Positions 7,794 through 17,081 of a DNA stretch of 64,000 bases are shown piece by piece (within the stretch, counting starts at the first letter, position 1; each line of letters begins with the position of its first letter). The translations under genes were made by a program, and so were the position numbers. The notes beneath the pieces are model-generated. The model worked only from the letters and a program-made list of their open reading frames with translations, was not told the DNA's origin and did not search any database. Source of the DNA: Rhodococcus sp. HM1 (lineage in GTDB: Bacteria > Actinomycetota > Actinomycetes > Mycobacteriales > Mycobacteriaceae); assembly GCF_023218075.1 (NCBI RefSeq), contig NZ_JALPTB010000036.1, positions 1-64,000 on the forward strand, written 5' to 3'.

Positions 7794-8843
7794 ATGACCG
7801 CGGCCATGGAACGAACCGACGAGCAACAGCGCCGGGCGATCGCAGAATTCGTGCGCGATCGCGCTGCCGCGCTGGATCGCGGGGAAACCGACACCCGGAT
7901 CGATCTCGCCCGGATCGGCGAATCAGGTCTTCTCACCGGCGGACTCGACGGCGGCGAACTACGGGACATGGTCGCGGTCATCGAGGACGTCGCAGCCGAA
8001 TCTCTCGCGGTCGGCTTCTCCCTGTGGGCACAGCGCATGGCCCTCGAGTACATCGACCGCGCGCCGGCGACGCTGCGCGGGAAGTTCCGCGACGACCTGG
8101 GCGCAGGCCGGCGGGTCGGCGTCACCGCCATGGCTGCGGCAATGAAACATCTTGCCGGCCTGGGTGATCTCACGCTCGCTGCGGAACGTACCGACGACGG
8201 TCTGGTGGTGTCCGGTCCGATCCACTGGGCATCCAACGTATTCGACGATGCACTCATCGTCTTCCCGGCGCGCACCGCCGACGGCAGCGGAGTCGTCGCC
8301 GCGGTCCGCGCGGACAGCCCCGGCATCCGCATCGATCCGCGGCCGGACCTGCTCGCCCTCGGCGCGACCGCATCGACCTCCCTGACGTTCGACCGGGTGC
8401 ACGTTCCGCACGACCAGATCGTCACCGACGAGCTCCGCTCGTTCTGCGGCGCCGTCCGCCCCACCTTCCTACTGTTGCAGACCTCCTTCTGCGTCGGGAT
8501 CTCTCGCACCGCGCTCGACGAATCCTGTTCTCGTACCACCGGACTCGGCGCACTGTTCGTCGACGAGTACCACGCGCTGCGGGACCGCTTCGACAACCTC
8601 CGCGACCGTCTCTACGAGTACGCCGGCGCTCCGGCGTCCGTGGCCCCGGCCGATCTGCTGCGGCTGCGCCTCGACGGTTCCTTCGTCGCGGTCGAGGCGA
8701 CGCGGCTCGAGTCGACGTTGCGCGGCGGCGCCGGCTACGCGTCCGCGAGCGCAACCAATCGCCGCTTCCGCGAAGCGGCCTTCCTGCCCATTCAATCGCC
8801 GTCGGAAGGACAGCTTCGGTGGGAACTCTCGCAGTACGAGTAG
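7794..8843 (+). CDS. Acyl-CoA dehydrogenase-fold flavoprotein (possible desulfurising monooxygenase)
   Basis: 349 residues with an acyl-CoA dehydrogenase-like fold: helical N-terminus, a middle domain with GRRVGVTAMAAAMKHL and VSGPIHWASNVFDDALIVF, and a helical C-terminus. The catalytic glutamate and the YxGTxEI motif of true dehydrogenases are missing. Within sulfur operons, enzymes of this fold (the SfnB/SfnC and DszC type) are flavin-dependent oxygenases acting on organosulfur compounds; that reading is inferred from the Cys leader and the SsuABC-like transporter. It starts 7 bases after the DUF4242 gene and its end overlaps the ATPase gene by 25 bases. Confidence 0.72.
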   Translation: MTAAMERTDEQQRRAIAEFVRDRAAALDRGETDTRIDLARIGESGLLTGGLDGGELRDMVAVIEDVAAESLAVGFSLWAQRMALEYIDRAPATLRGKFRDDLGAGRRVGVTAMAAAMKHLAGLGDLTLAAERTDDGLVVSGPIHWASNVFDDALIVFPARTADGSGVVAAVRADSPGIRIDPRPDLLALGATASTSLTFDRVHVPHDQIVTDELRSFCGAVRPTFLLLQTSFCVGISRTALDESCSRTTGLGALFVDEYHALRDRFDNLRDRLYEYAGAPASVAPADLLRLRLDGSFVAVEATRLESTLRGGAGYASASATNRRFREAAFLPIQSPSEGQLRWELSQYE

Positions 8844-9565
8844 TACAGGGCTACAAGAGTTTTCCCGGCCGGACCGAACCCGTTCTCGACGGGGTCGACC
8901 TCGACATCGACACCGGCGAGTTCCTGGTGGTGCTCGGCAGCAGCGGTAGCGGCAAGTCCACGTTGCTGCGCATCGTCGCCGGTCTCGACCGTCTCGACCG
9001 AGGCGCGGTCACCTGGCCCGAATCCGACGACGCGGCCCGCCCGCACACCGGTGTGGTGTTCCAGCAGCCGCTCCTGATGCCGTGGCTCACCGTTCGCGAG
9101 AACGTCGCATTCGGTGGACGTTTCGCCGCCCATCGCGACCGTTTCGACCCCGCGTACGCCGACGAACTGCTCGACACGTTCGGTCTCGCGGGTCTCGCCG
9201 GCTACTACCCGGACCAACTCTCCGGCGGTCAGGCACAACGGGTCGCGGTGGTCCGGGCCGTCGCGGTGCGGCCGCGGCTGCTGCTGCTCGACGAGCCGTT
9301 CAGCGCGCTCGACCCGGCGATCCGCGCGGATCTGCAGGACTGGCTGAGCGGGCTCGCCCGCGACCTGGGCTTCACCACGGTGCTGGTCACCCACGACATC
9401 GACGAGGCGCTGAGTCTCGCCGATCGCATCGCCCTGCTGGGGTCCGGCGGCCGGGTGCAACAGCAGTGGCACCTGGACCATGACGGAATCACCGAATCCG
9501 AACGGCAGCGGCTGCGCACCGAGATCCTCGCCCGCTACCGCGACACCGCACTCGAAATCGCATGA
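8819..9565 (+). CDS. ABC transporter ATP-binding protein (SsuB/TauB-like)
   Basis: 248 residues. Walker A GSSGSGKST at residues 40-48, Q-loop FQQPLLMPWLTV, signature LSGGQAQR, Walker B LLLLDEP and the switch His in VTHD are all present, so the ATPase should be active. The sequence around the Q-loop is typical of nitrate/sulfonate/taurine importers. Translation is taken from GTG 8819 with GGAAGGA upstream; it begins inside the previous gene. It energises import together with the next two genes. Confidence 0.88.
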   Translation: MGTLAVRVVQGYKSFPGRTEPVLDGVDLDIDTGEFLVVLGSSGSGKSTLLRIVAGLDRLDRGAVTWPESDDAARPHTGVVFQQPLLMPWLTVRENVAFGGRFAAHRDRFDPAYADELLDTFGLAGLAGYYPDQLSGGQAQRVAVVRAVAVRPRLLLLDEPFSALDPAIRADLQDWLSGLARDLGFTTVLVTHDIDEALSLADRIALLGSGGRVQQQWHLDHDGITESERQRLRTEILARYRDTALEIA

Positions 9566-10728
9566 GCACGAACATCGGCCGACGGACGCTGCTGCGCGGC
9601 GCCGTCGGTCTCGCCGCCGCGGGTGGCGTCGCAGGCCTTCTCGACCTGGGCCGGGCCGCGAGCACGGACCGTACGAACACCAGCGGCCGACTGCGCATCG
9701 GCTACCTGCCGATCACCGACGCCGCTCCCCTGCTCGTGGCACATCACGCCGGGCTGTTCGCCCCGGGCGTCGTCGACGACGTCCGCCCCGTGCTGTTCCG
9801 CAGCTGGGCCTCGCTCGCGGAAGCGTTCGTCACCCGCCAGGTCGACGTGGTCCATCTGCTCATGCCCATGGCGTTGCAGCTGCGGTATTCGCTGGGTAGC
9901 GCGGTGCGGGTCCTGGGCTGGAACCACACCAACGGGTCCGCGCTCACCGTCGCCCCGCACATCACCGAACTGGGGCAGCTCGCGGGCCGACAGGTGGCGA
10001 TCCCGTTCTGGTGGTCCATCCACAACATCACGGTCCAGCAGATGCTGCGCGCCCACGGCCTGCACCCGGTGATCCGGCAGTCCGCGTCGCGCTCGGCCGG
10101 CACCGTGGAGCTGGTGGTGATGAGCCCGTCCGACATGATTCCGGCGCTCGCGAACGGCTCGATCGCTGCGTTCACCGTCGCGGACCCGTTCAACGCCGCC
10201 GCCGACCTGCGCGGCATCGGCCGCATCCATCGGTTCCTCGGCGACGTGTGGCGCGAGCACGCGTGCTGCGCGCTGCTCGTGCACGAGGACCTCATCGAAC
10301 GCAATCCGACGGTGGTGCAGCAGGTCTCGGATTCCCTTGTGACCGCGCAGCTGCGGATCGGCACCGACCGCCGCGCCGCCGCGGAAGCCCTGACCGCCGG
10401 CTATCTGCCGCAGCCACTGCCCGCGGTGACCCGCGCGCTCACCTACCCCGAGCCGCCGGGAACCATCCGGCACCCCCAGTGGCATCCTCAGCGGATCGGC
10501 TATCAGCCGTTCCCGTTCCCGAGCTTCACCGAGGCGCTGGCGCTGGCCATGCACGACACGGTCGTCGACGGCGACACCCGTTTCCTGTCGCGTCTCGATC
10601 CCGCGACCGTGCACGCCGACCTGGTCGACGACCGCTTCGTGCGGACCTCCCTGGTCCGGGTGGACGGCACCGCCGCGTTCGGTCTGCCCGCAGATCTCAC
10701 CCGTATCGAGGAGGTCGATCCATCGTGA
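9562..10728 (+). CDS. ABC transporter substrate-binding protein (SsuA/NrtA-like)
   Basis: 388 residues. The N-terminus has a twin-arginine-like start (GRRTLLRGAVGLAAAGGVAGLL), suggesting Tat export; I see no lipobox cysteine. The mature part begins RLRIGYLPITDAAPLLVAHHAGLF, the standard opening of periplasmic sulfonate/nitrate-binding proteins, and later WWSIHNITVQQML and VADPFNAAADL. It overlaps the ATPase gene by 4 bases and the permease by 4 bases. Ligand inferred to be an organosulfur anion (sulfonate or sulfate ester) from the leader peptide. Confidence 0.85.
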   Translation: MSTNIGRRTLLRGAVGLAAAGGVAGLLDLGRAASTDRTNTSGRLRIGYLPITDAAPLLVAHHAGLFAPGVVDDVRPVLFRSWASLAEAFVTRQVDVVHLLMPMALQLRYSLGSAVRVLGWNHTNGSALTVAPHITELGQLAGRQVAIPFWWSIHNITVQQMLRAHGLHPVIRQSASRSAGTVELVVMSPSDMIPALANGSIAAFTVADPFNAAADLRGIGRIHRFLGDVWREHACCALLVHEDLIERNPTVVQQVSDSLVTAQLRIGTDRRAAAEALTAGYLPQPLPAVTRALTYPEPPGTIRHPQWHPQRIGYQPFPFPSFTEALALAMHDTVVDGDTRFLSRLDPATVHADLVDDRFVRTSLVRVDGTAAFGLPADLTRIEEVDPS

Positions 10729-11561
10729 GCACCACCGCGCTCGCTTCCCGTGCCCCCGTCCGTCCGCGCCAGGACGCGTGGTGGCCCCCGTTCGCCGCGA
10801 TCGCCGTCGCCGTGTTCGTGTGGTGGCTGCTCACCACCGTGGTCGCCGGATCCGATTCGCTGGTCCGGGAATTCGCACCGCAGCACGTGGTGCCCGCCCT
10901 CGGGGATCTGCTCTCCCGCGGAGTGCTGCTGCCGGATATCACGGCGAGCATGTGGCGGCTGCTGGTGGGGCTGCTGATCGCCGCGGTGGTCGGGATCCCG
11001 CTCGGGCTGCTCATCGGACTGAACCCGGTCGTCGAGCGGGCGTCGATGCCGGTGGTGCAGTTCCTGCGGATGATCTCACCGCTGTCGTGGGCTCCGATCG
11101 CGGTGGCGCTGTTCGGAATCGGACACCAACCGGTGTTCTTCCTGATCGCCGCTGCGGCGGTGTGGCCGATCGTCATCAATACCGCCGCCGGCGTCCACGG
11201 CATCGATCCGGGGCATCTGCTCGTCGCCCGGTCGTTCGGAGCCACCCGCCTCGAACAGCTGAGATCGGTGGTGCTGCCCGCGATCCGGGGACAGGTGCAG
11301 ACCGGTCTGCGCGTCGCCCTCGGCATCGCGTGGGTGGTGCTCGTGCCGGCCGAGATGCTCGGCGTCCGATCCGGACTCGGCTATCAGATCCTCAACGCCC
11401 GCGATCAGCTCGCCTACGACCAGGTGATGGCCGTGATCGTCGTGATCGGTGCGCTCGGCTTCTGCCTGGACTGGGCGGCCCGTCACGTGCTGCGCGAGCG
11501 CCGGCGGCCCGTGCGCGTCGAGGACGCCGACAACCCACGCACTCCTGCATCCCCCGAGTGA
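10725..11561 (+). CDS. ABC transporter permease (SsuC/TauC-like)
   Basis: 278 residues from GTG 10725, overlapping the binding-protein stop (GTGA). About six transmembrane helices are visible (from AAIAVAVFVWWLLTTVV to VIVVIGALGFCLDWAAR). The EAA-type cytoplasmic loop sits at VHGIDPGHLLVARSFGATRLEQLRSVVLPAI. The frame runs open far upstream, but that part is a shadow of the binding-protein gene. This is the last gene of the operon and converges on the mhpB-like gene 66 bases later. Confidence 0.87.
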   Translation: MSTTALASRAPVRPRQDAWWPPFAAIAVAVFVWWLLTTVVAGSDSLVREFAPQHVVPALGDLLSRGVLLPDITASMWRLLVGLLIAAVVGIPLGLLIGLNPVVERASMPVVQFLRMISPLSWAPIAVALFGIGHQPVFFLIAAAAVWPIVINTAAGVHGIDPGHLLVARSFGATRLEQLRSVVLPAIRGQVQTGLRVALGIAWVVLVPAEMLGVRSGLGYQILNARDQLAYDQVMAVIVVIGALGFCLDWAARHVLRERRRPVRVEDADNPRTPASPE

Positions 11562-11627
11562 TGGGATCCGTTGTTCGGTCCGGCCGGGTGAATGTTCCGG
11601 TCACCGGGAGGGGCGGAGGAGCGGGGG

Positions 11628-12578
11628 TCAGACCAATGCGGCGGTAGTGACCGCGAAACCGGCGATGTATTCCTTGATCGGCTGGTAGAACTCGTACGTC
11701 ACCTCGAAAGGCCCACAGGCCCGCAACGCCGAGTACGCCGCAACCCACGTGCGGACCTCGTGCGAGGAATGCCCGGCGACCGCGTCCATCTCGTCCGCGG
11801 TGTATCGATCGAAATCCTCCACCCGCCCCGACGCGCACACCTCGAGGAACCCGCGGTCCCACTCGGGATTGAGGTCCATGATGTCGGCTTCACCGGCTGC
11901 GAAACGCCGCGCAGTGTCGATGGTGCGGGCCTGCCGGGCGGCACGAGCCTCGGCGGTGGGATGGCGACCGGCAGTGAGGAATTCACGCTGCGCCCCGTCG
12001 GCGGTCGCGAACTGCGGAACCGGCGGATCGTGCGAGAGTCCCCCGGACCCGAGGAACAGCACCCGTTTGTCGACGCTCGCGAAGTACTCCCCGATCGCCT
12101 GCCCCAGTGCTCGCACCCGCGACATCGGAACAAACGGTCGCGCAACGGAGTTGACGAACACCGGCAGTACCGGCGTGGCAGCGGGATCACCGTCGTAGAG
12201 AATCTCCAGCGGCTGCACGGCGCCGTGGTCGAGTTCCATGCGCCGCGAGATCGCCAGATCGATGTTGCGGTCGATCACGAACTGCGCCAGCTCCTCGGCG
12301 ATCGGCGCGGGAACGTCGAGTGCGCCGTCGAACGAGTCGTAGTCCCCGGTGCCGTGCGCCGCGAAGCCGAGACAGAACGGCGGCATCAGATCGTAGAAGA
12401 ACCCGTTGAAATGATCCGGGCCGAAGTTCACGACGAGCTCGGGATCGAAGTCGCGGACGAACGCCCTGGCCTGCTCGAAGGAGGCGTCGACAGCAGCGCG
12501 GACCTCGGCGGGCGGGTCGACGTGGTCGAGCAGCGGACTGTGCGACATGCACAGCAGCGCCTGCCGCCGGGTGCTCAT
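11628..12578 (-). CDS. mhpB: MhpB-like extradiol dioxygenase (2,3-dihydroxyphenylpropionate 1,2-dioxygenase family)
   Basis: 316 residues, close throughout to E. coli MhpB (LCMSHSPLLDHVDPP, NFGPDHFNGFFYDLMPPFCLG, VLPVFVNSVA, RVLFLGSGGLSHDPPVP, SSHEVRTWVAAY). These class III extradiol enzymes use Fe(II) to cleave the catechol ring of 2,3-dihydroxyphenylpropionate-type substrates. His13, His56 and His118 (in ELDHGAVQPLE) are conserved; His118 and the His in GGLSH match the catalytic histidines. The start ATG 12578 overlaps the mhpC-like stop by 4 bases. The exact side chain of the natural substrate is not certain. Confidence 0.9.
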   Translation of the reverse strand: MSTRRQALLCMSHSPLLDHVDPPAEVRAAVDASFEQARAFVRDFDPELVVNFGPDHFNGFFYDLMPPFCLGFAAHGTGDYDSFDGALDVPAPIAEELAQFVIDRNIDLAISRRMELDHGAVQPLEILYDGDPAATPVLPVFVNSVARPFVPMSRVRALGQAIGEYFASVDKRVLFLGSGGLSHDPPVPQFATADGAQREFLTAGRHPTAEARAARQARTIDTARRFAAGEADIMDLNPEWDRGFLEVCASGRVEDFDRYTADEMDAVAGHSSHEVRTWVAAYSALRACGPFEVTYEFYQPIKEYIAGFAVTTAALV

Positions 12579-13447
12579 CGGCCCGCCCGCGTGGAGTGGT
12601 GGCGGGCCAGATAGTTGCCGACGACCTCGTTGAACTCCTCGGCCCGTTCGACCTGCGACCAGTGCCCGCACCGGCTGAAGATGTGCGCGTCGGCGCGCGG
12701 GATCACGTTCAGCAGCTCCCACGTGCGCGAGACCGGGATGACGACGTCCTGCGTGCCGTGGATGAGCAGAACCGGAATGTCGAGTTCGGCAAGTACGTCG
12801 AAATCGAGCGGCAGTTCGTAGCGGTCCCGGTCGCGTGCGGCGACAACCGCCGCGAGCCGGTCGGAAGCGGTGTCGTTGAGGGCCGCGCGGTACCGAAGTG
12901 ACACCAGTTCGTCGGTGATCAGGCTCTTGTCGACGACGAACATCTCGAGGGTCTTCCGGATTCCGTCCTCGGTGAGGGTCGGATTCGAGTGCGCGGCCAG
13001 GGCGCCGGTGAGCTTGGCACCCCCGGTGCCCATCGACACGATGCCCAGCAGTCGCTCGGGAAAGTCGATCGCGAACTGGAACGCCAGCCATCCGCCGAGC
13101 GAGTTTCCGACGATCCAGGTCTTGTCGATGCCGAGAGCGTCGAGGACCCGGACGGCGTGGCGGACCCATTCCCGGATGCCGTATTCGGTGCCGTCCGCGA
13201 CCACGCTCTGCCCGTAGCCGATGGAGTCGATGGCGATACACCGGCCGTGCCTGGCCAGCTCGGGAAGGTTCAGCCACCAGTTCGCGGCCGCGGTCACGCC
13301 CGTGCCGGATCCGTGCAGGAACAGGATCGGCGTGCCCTCGCCGAGCTCGTGGTAGTGCGTCAGCTCGCCGTCGGCGGTCTGCAGCCACCGGTCCTCGAGA
13401 CCGAAGAAGCCGTCGGTGGTGTAGTTCGGAATCATGCTGGTCGACAA
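12575..13447 (-). CDS. mhpC: MhpC-like meta-cleavage product hydrolase
   Basis: 290 residues, alpha/beta-hydrolase of the C-C bond hydrolase family that splits the ring-fission product made by MhpB. LFLHGSGTGVTAAANWWLNLPELA, nucleophile motif GNSLGG, HGTQDVVIP (Asp) and FSRCGHWSQVERAEEFN (His) complete the triad. The start is taken as TTG 13447 because GGAGGAA is 7 bases upstream; ATG 13435 would put that site 19 bases away. It is co-transcribed with the MFS gene upstream and mhpB downstream. Confidence 0.88.
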   Translation of the reverse strand: MSTSMIPNYTTDGFFGLEDRWLQTADGELTHYHELGEGTPILFLHGSGTGVTAAANWWLNLPELARHGRCIAIDSIGYGQSVVADGTEYGIREWVRHAVRVLDALGIDKTWIVGNSLGGWLAFQFAIDFPERLLGIVSMGTGGAKLTGALAAHSNPTLTEDGIRKTLEMFVVDKSLITDELVSLRYRAALNDTASDRLAAVVAARDRDRYELPLDFDVLAELDIPVLLIHGTQDVVIPVSRTWELLNVIPRADAHIFSRCGHWSQVERAEEFNEVVGNYLARHHSTRAGR

Positions 13448-13479
13448 GATCGTTCCTCCAGGAAGTCGGGTCCGGTGGG

Positions 13480-14835
13480 TCAGGCTGTTGCGGTGTCGTC
13501 GCCGAGGTCGCGGTCCTTGGTCTCCTTGCCGAACACGACCGCGACGATCGTGACGAGGCAGGCACCGATCAGGTAGACGGCCACCATCGAGTACTGCTGC
13601 CAGCCGGTGTCCGCGATGTGGTTCTGTCCGAGGCTCCACAGCGCCGCGGCGATGAACGGGGTGAAGCCACCGACGGTTGCTCCGAGCTGGTACGCGAGAC
13701 CGGCTCCGGTGTAGCGGGACGAGGTTCCGAACATTTCGGAGACGTACGCCGCGAGCGGTCCGTACATGGAGGCCTGCAGGATCGAGTTGCCGAGGACGAA
13801 GCCCGCGAACACCAGCGCGACGCTTCCGCTGCCGAGCAGCATCAACAACGGCAGGGTCAGCACGATCGAGACGACGGCCCCGTAGATCAGCACACGGCGC
13901 CGGCCGAGGCGGTCGGACAAGTGCGCGAAATAGCCGATCGTGAACACGTGGATCAGGGCGGCCCCGGCCTTGCACAGCAGCACTGCGGTGGCACCGACGC
14001 CGGTGTTGGTTGCCATCGAGATCGCGAAGGTCGCCATGAAGGTCTGGAAGGCCAGCGCCGCCACTGCCGCAGCCGACGCGAGCAGCAGCGGGGTGCGGTA
14101 CCTGGTGAAGACGGTGACGATCGCCACCTCCCGCTTCGTGCGCGTCGTGTCCGAGCGCCTCTGCGCCTCTACGAACAGCGGGGACTCGGAGATCTTCAAG
14201 CGGATGAACATGCCGACCAGCACGAGCGCAGCGGACAGCAGGAAGGGGATCCGCCAGCCCCAGTCGAGGAACTGTTCGCGCGGCAAGGTGCTGAAGGCTG
14301 CGAACACCAATGTTGCGATCAGGGCGCCGGCGGGCCCGCCCATGTTCGCGAACGAGGCAGAGAAGCCGCGCTTGTTCGACGGTGAATGCTCGAGCGCCAT
14401 CAGGGCCGCTCCGCCCCACTCGCCGCCGACCGCGAGCCCCTGCACGATTCTCAGGCACACCAGCAGGATCGGTGCGGCGGCGCCGATCTGCGCACTGGTC
14501 GGAAGTAATCCGATCGCGCAGGAGGCGGCGCCCATCATCAGCATCGTGGTGACCAAGGTGGCCTTGCGCCCGATCCGGTCACCGAGTTGGCCGAACACGA
14601 TGCCTCCGACCGGCCGTGCGAGATAGCCGACGGCGAACGTCGCGAACGAGGCGGCCAAGGCGACTGCGGGCCCCTGATTACTGAAGAACAACGGACCGAA
14701 GACGAGGCTGGCCGCCGTGCCGTACAAGAGAAAGTCGTAGTATTCGATGGCAGACCCGAGGAAGCTCGACGCGAGCACCCGCCGGTACTCACGTTCGCGG
14801 TCCAACGAAACATGTTGTGTCACTTCGGTGGTCAT
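13480..14835 (-). CDS. MFS transporter, metabolite:H+ symporter family
   Basis: 451 residues with 12 predicted membrane helices. The start ASSFLGSAIEYYDFLLYGTAASLVF, GQLGDRIGRKATL and RIVQGLAVGGEWGGAALMALEH are typical of the MHS subfamily (shikimate, alpha-ketoglutarate, proline and aromatic acid symporters). It is the first gene of a minus-strand unit with mhpC and mhpB and is divergent from a LysR regulator, so it probably imports the phenylpropanoid or other aromatic acid degraded by that unit. Confidence 0.88.
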   Translation of the reverse strand: MTTEVTQHVSLDREREYRRVLASSFLGSAIEYYDFLLYGTAASLVFGPLFFSNQGPAVALAASFATFAVGYLARPVGGIVFGQLGDRIGRKATLVTTMLMMGAASCAIGLLPTSAQIGAAAPILLVCLRIVQGLAVGGEWGGAALMALEHSPSNKRGFSASFANMGGPAGALIATLVFAAFSTLPREQFLDWGWRIPFLLSAALVLVGMFIRLKISESPLFVEAQRRSDTTRTKREVAIVTVFTRYRTPLLLASAAAVAALAFQTFMATFAISMATNTGVGATAVLLCKAGAALIHVFTIGYFAHLSDRLGRRRVLIYGAVVSIVLTLPLLMLLGSGSVALVFAGFVLGNSILQASMYGPLAAYVSEMFGTSSRYTGAGLAYQLGATVGGFTPFIAAALWSLGQNHIADTGWQQYSMVAVYLIGACLVTIVAVVFGKETKDRDLGDDTATA

Positions 14836-14909
14836 TGTGTTTCGATCCTTCGGCTGTGGCGAGCACGGACAGCTCGGGGGTTGGTTCGAGATAGAAGGCG
14901 GTGCGTGAC

Positions 14910-15902
14910 ATGGGGTCCGAACCCGGACGCAGGGAGGTCGACTCCAGACTGCTGCGCACGTTCGTGGTCGTGGCGCAGGAAGAGAGTTTCACCCGGGCGG
15001 CCGCGCGACTGCAGGTATCCCAGCAGGCGATCAGCGGACACATCAAGTCGCTCGAGAGCATCCTCGGGACGAGCCTGTTCTCGCGTCACAGCACGGGTGC
15101 GAGGCTCACCGCGGCGGGCAGCAGGGTCATCGCGTACGCCGAGCAGGCTCTTGCGGCCACCGATGCGCTGTTCGAAGCGGCGGCAGGTGTGGATCGGCCG
15201 ATCCGACTGGCCGAGATCCGGAATCGGAAGATAATGCAGGAGATCTGGCGGGAGCACCGTCGGCGCTCTCCCGGCGACAGTGTCAGCTTCACCGACCTGA
15301 CCGGTGACGAACAGATCAATGCGCTGACGAGCGGCCGCATCGACGTGGCGATGCACTCCGCCACACGCGTCGAAGCGGCGTTTACCCAGGCACTGTTGCG
15401 CCTCGATCCGGTCAAGTGTTTCCACATCCACGACCTCGGCGCGCCGCTGCTGCGTGGTCAGCGGATCGGGTACACGGGCGTGGAGTCCCGCTTCTCGAGC
15501 TGGCAGCGATTCTGCCTGCGGATGGCACCGGATGTCGGCGCGAAGCTCGAACTCGTTCCACACGACATCACGATGCTCGAGGCCATCGGGCAGCAGATGA
15601 TCCAAGGCGACGTGCCTCCCGTTCTGGTTCTCGAGGGCATGGAGCAGTACGCAGAGGCGGACCACTTCAATTTCCACTACTTTGCCGATATCCAGCCGTA
15701 CTACCCGTGGGCGATTTCGATCCGGCGGGACGAGCGGCGACCGGATGTGCTGGCCTTCTTCGAGACTGCGCTGGCGGTCCGGACCCAAAAGGGTTGGCTC
15801 AGGCCGATTCGCCCGGAGGTTCCACAATGGCTCCCGTCCGAATTGGTCGAGGATGCGTCGTTGCGTCACGAGTTCTCCGGCTTCGACATGTTCGGCGCGT
15901 AG
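14910..15902 (+). CDS. LysR family transcriptional regulator
   Basis: 330 residues from ATG 14910 (GTG 14901 is an alternative). The LysR helix-turn-helix is clear: VDSRLLRTFVVVAQEESFTRAAARLQVSQQAISGHIKSLESILGTSLFSR, followed by a PBP2-like effector domain. It is divergent from the MFS-mhpC-mhpB unit across a 74-base gap and is the likely activator of it; the effector may be the imported aromatic acid or a ring-fission product. The 3' end lies 9 bases from the convergent ferredoxin reductase gene. Confidence 0.88.
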   Translation: MGSEPGRREVDSRLLRTFVVVAQEESFTRAAARLQVSQQAISGHIKSLESILGTSLFSRHSTGARLTAAGSRVIAYAEQALAATDALFEAAAGVDRPIRLAEIRNRKIMQEIWREHRRRSPGDSVSFTDLTGDEQINALTSGRIDVAMHSATRVEAAFTQALLRLDPVKCFHIHDLGAPLLRGQRIGYTGVESRFSSWQRFCLRMAPDVGAKLELVPHDITMLEAIGQQMIQGDVPPVLVLEGMEQYAEADHFNFHYFADIQPYYPWAISIRRDERRPDVLAFFETALAVRTQKGWLRPIRPEVPQWLPSELVEDASLRHEFSGFDMFGA

Positions 15903-15911
15903 CGCGGCCCC

Positions 15912-17081
15912 TCAGGCCACCTTCGCGCGGCAGGTCGCGACCGACGCCCCGACGCTCACCAACTGCCGCATCCGGCCGAGGTGCCGCGGCTGATCGATCA
16001 GGAGAGCACCCGTGATCGCACTGTCGGTTCCGTACACACCGACGAAGCTCATCGATTCGAGCGAGCCGACGATCGGTGTCAGCGTGGCGTTCTCGCCGAC
16101 CCGGCCGAGCACCTGGACCTTGTGGGAGTACTGATCCGACCAGAAGTAGTCCGGCATCTCGATCGACGGCGACCTGCCGGATCGGCCGGCGATATCGGCG
16201 GCAACGGATTTCGCATCCGCGATCGCCGCTGCCCAGTGCCCTTTGGACGAACGCACGACATCACCGGCGGCCCACACCCGCTCCCCGGCGCGACCGGATC
16301 CGGTGACCCCGACGCCTCTCGGGTCGTAGAACGGAGTCCCGGCGAGCCACTGCACCGACGGCCGGACCCCGACCGCGACCAGCACCGCCTCCGCCGCGAC
16401 GACAGTGCCGTCGGCGAGGCGGACACCTTCGACAGCCTGGTCACCCAGCAGCGCCGCAACGTCACTGGAATGATGCACGGCCACACCGCGACCACGGTGT
16501 AGATCCGACACAGCCTGCGCGACCGCATCGCCCAGCGCGGGCGCAAGCGGCGCGGCCTCCCGCAGCACCATGGTGACGTCGATTCCCATCGACCGAGCGG
16601 TCGCGGCGACCTCGGTTCCGACGAATCCGCCGCCGACCACGACCAGAGAGTTCACCGCAGTCAGGGTGCTGCGCAGTGCTCGCGCATCGGCGAGCGTGCG
16701 GAGTTCGTGAACACCGGCGATCTCCCGATACCAGGGCGGGCGAATGCAGGCGGCACCGGTGGCGATCACCAGATTGTCGTAGCCGATCGTCTCTCCGTCG
16801 GCGAGACCGACGATCCGCCGGTCGACGTCGACGCCGACGGCACGCGCACCGAGGACGAGTTCCACAGCAGCGGAACCGATCTCGTCGTCCGAGCACAACG
16901 ACAGTTCCTGGGGTGCGACGGCGCCGGAGAGGAAGCCCTTCGACAGCGGCGGCCGATCGTAGGGCCGTTCCGGCTCCTCACCGACAAGGGTGATCGGCCC
17001 GTCGTAACCCTCGCGACGCAGATCCTGAGCGGTGCGGATCCCGGCCAGCGATGCCCCGACGATGACTGTCCCGCTAGCCAT
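15912..17081 (-). CDS. Ferredoxin reductase (FAD/NAD(P)H-dependent) of the dioxygenase system
   Basis: 389 residues. FAD-binding GASLAGIRTAQDLR at the N-terminus, NAD-binding VVGGGFVGTEVAA in the middle and the late FAD motif ERVWAAGDV define the ring-hydroxylating-dioxygenase/P450 ferredoxin reductase family (HcaD/BphA4-like). It passes electrons from NAD(P)H to the ferredoxin encoded just upstream. ATG 17081 has GGAGCAGGAA before it and overlaps the ferredoxin gene by 8 bases, so the two are translationally coupled. Confidence 0.9.
   Translation of the reverse strand: MASGTVIVGASLAGIRTAQDLRREGYDGPITLVGEEPERPYDRPPLSKGFLSGAVAPQELSLCSDDEIGSAAVELVLGARAVGVDVDRRIVGLADGETIGYDNLVIATGAACIRPPWYREIAGVHELRTLADARALRSTLTAVNSLVVVGGGFVGTEVAATARSMGIDVTMVLREAAPLAPALGDAVAQAVSDLHRGRGVAVHHSSDVAALLGDQAVEGVRLADGTVVAAEAVLVAVGVRPSVQWLAGTPFYDPRGVGVTGSGRAGERVWAAGDVVRSSKGHWAAAIADAKSVAADIAGRSGRSPSIEMPDYFWSDQYSHKVQVLGRVGENATLTPIVGSLESMSFVGVYGTDSAITGALLIDQPRHLGRMRQLVSVGASVATCRAKVA

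Noticed and set aside
10011-11561. Long frame suggesting a fused binding-protein/permease
   Set aside because: The upstream part is out of frame with the binding-protein gene and has no motifs; the GTGA overlap at 10725 gives a normal permease.
11562-11627. Hairpin between the ABC permease and mhpB as a terminator
   Set aside because: The pairing around 11584-11608 is imperfect with several mismatches; not strong enough to list.
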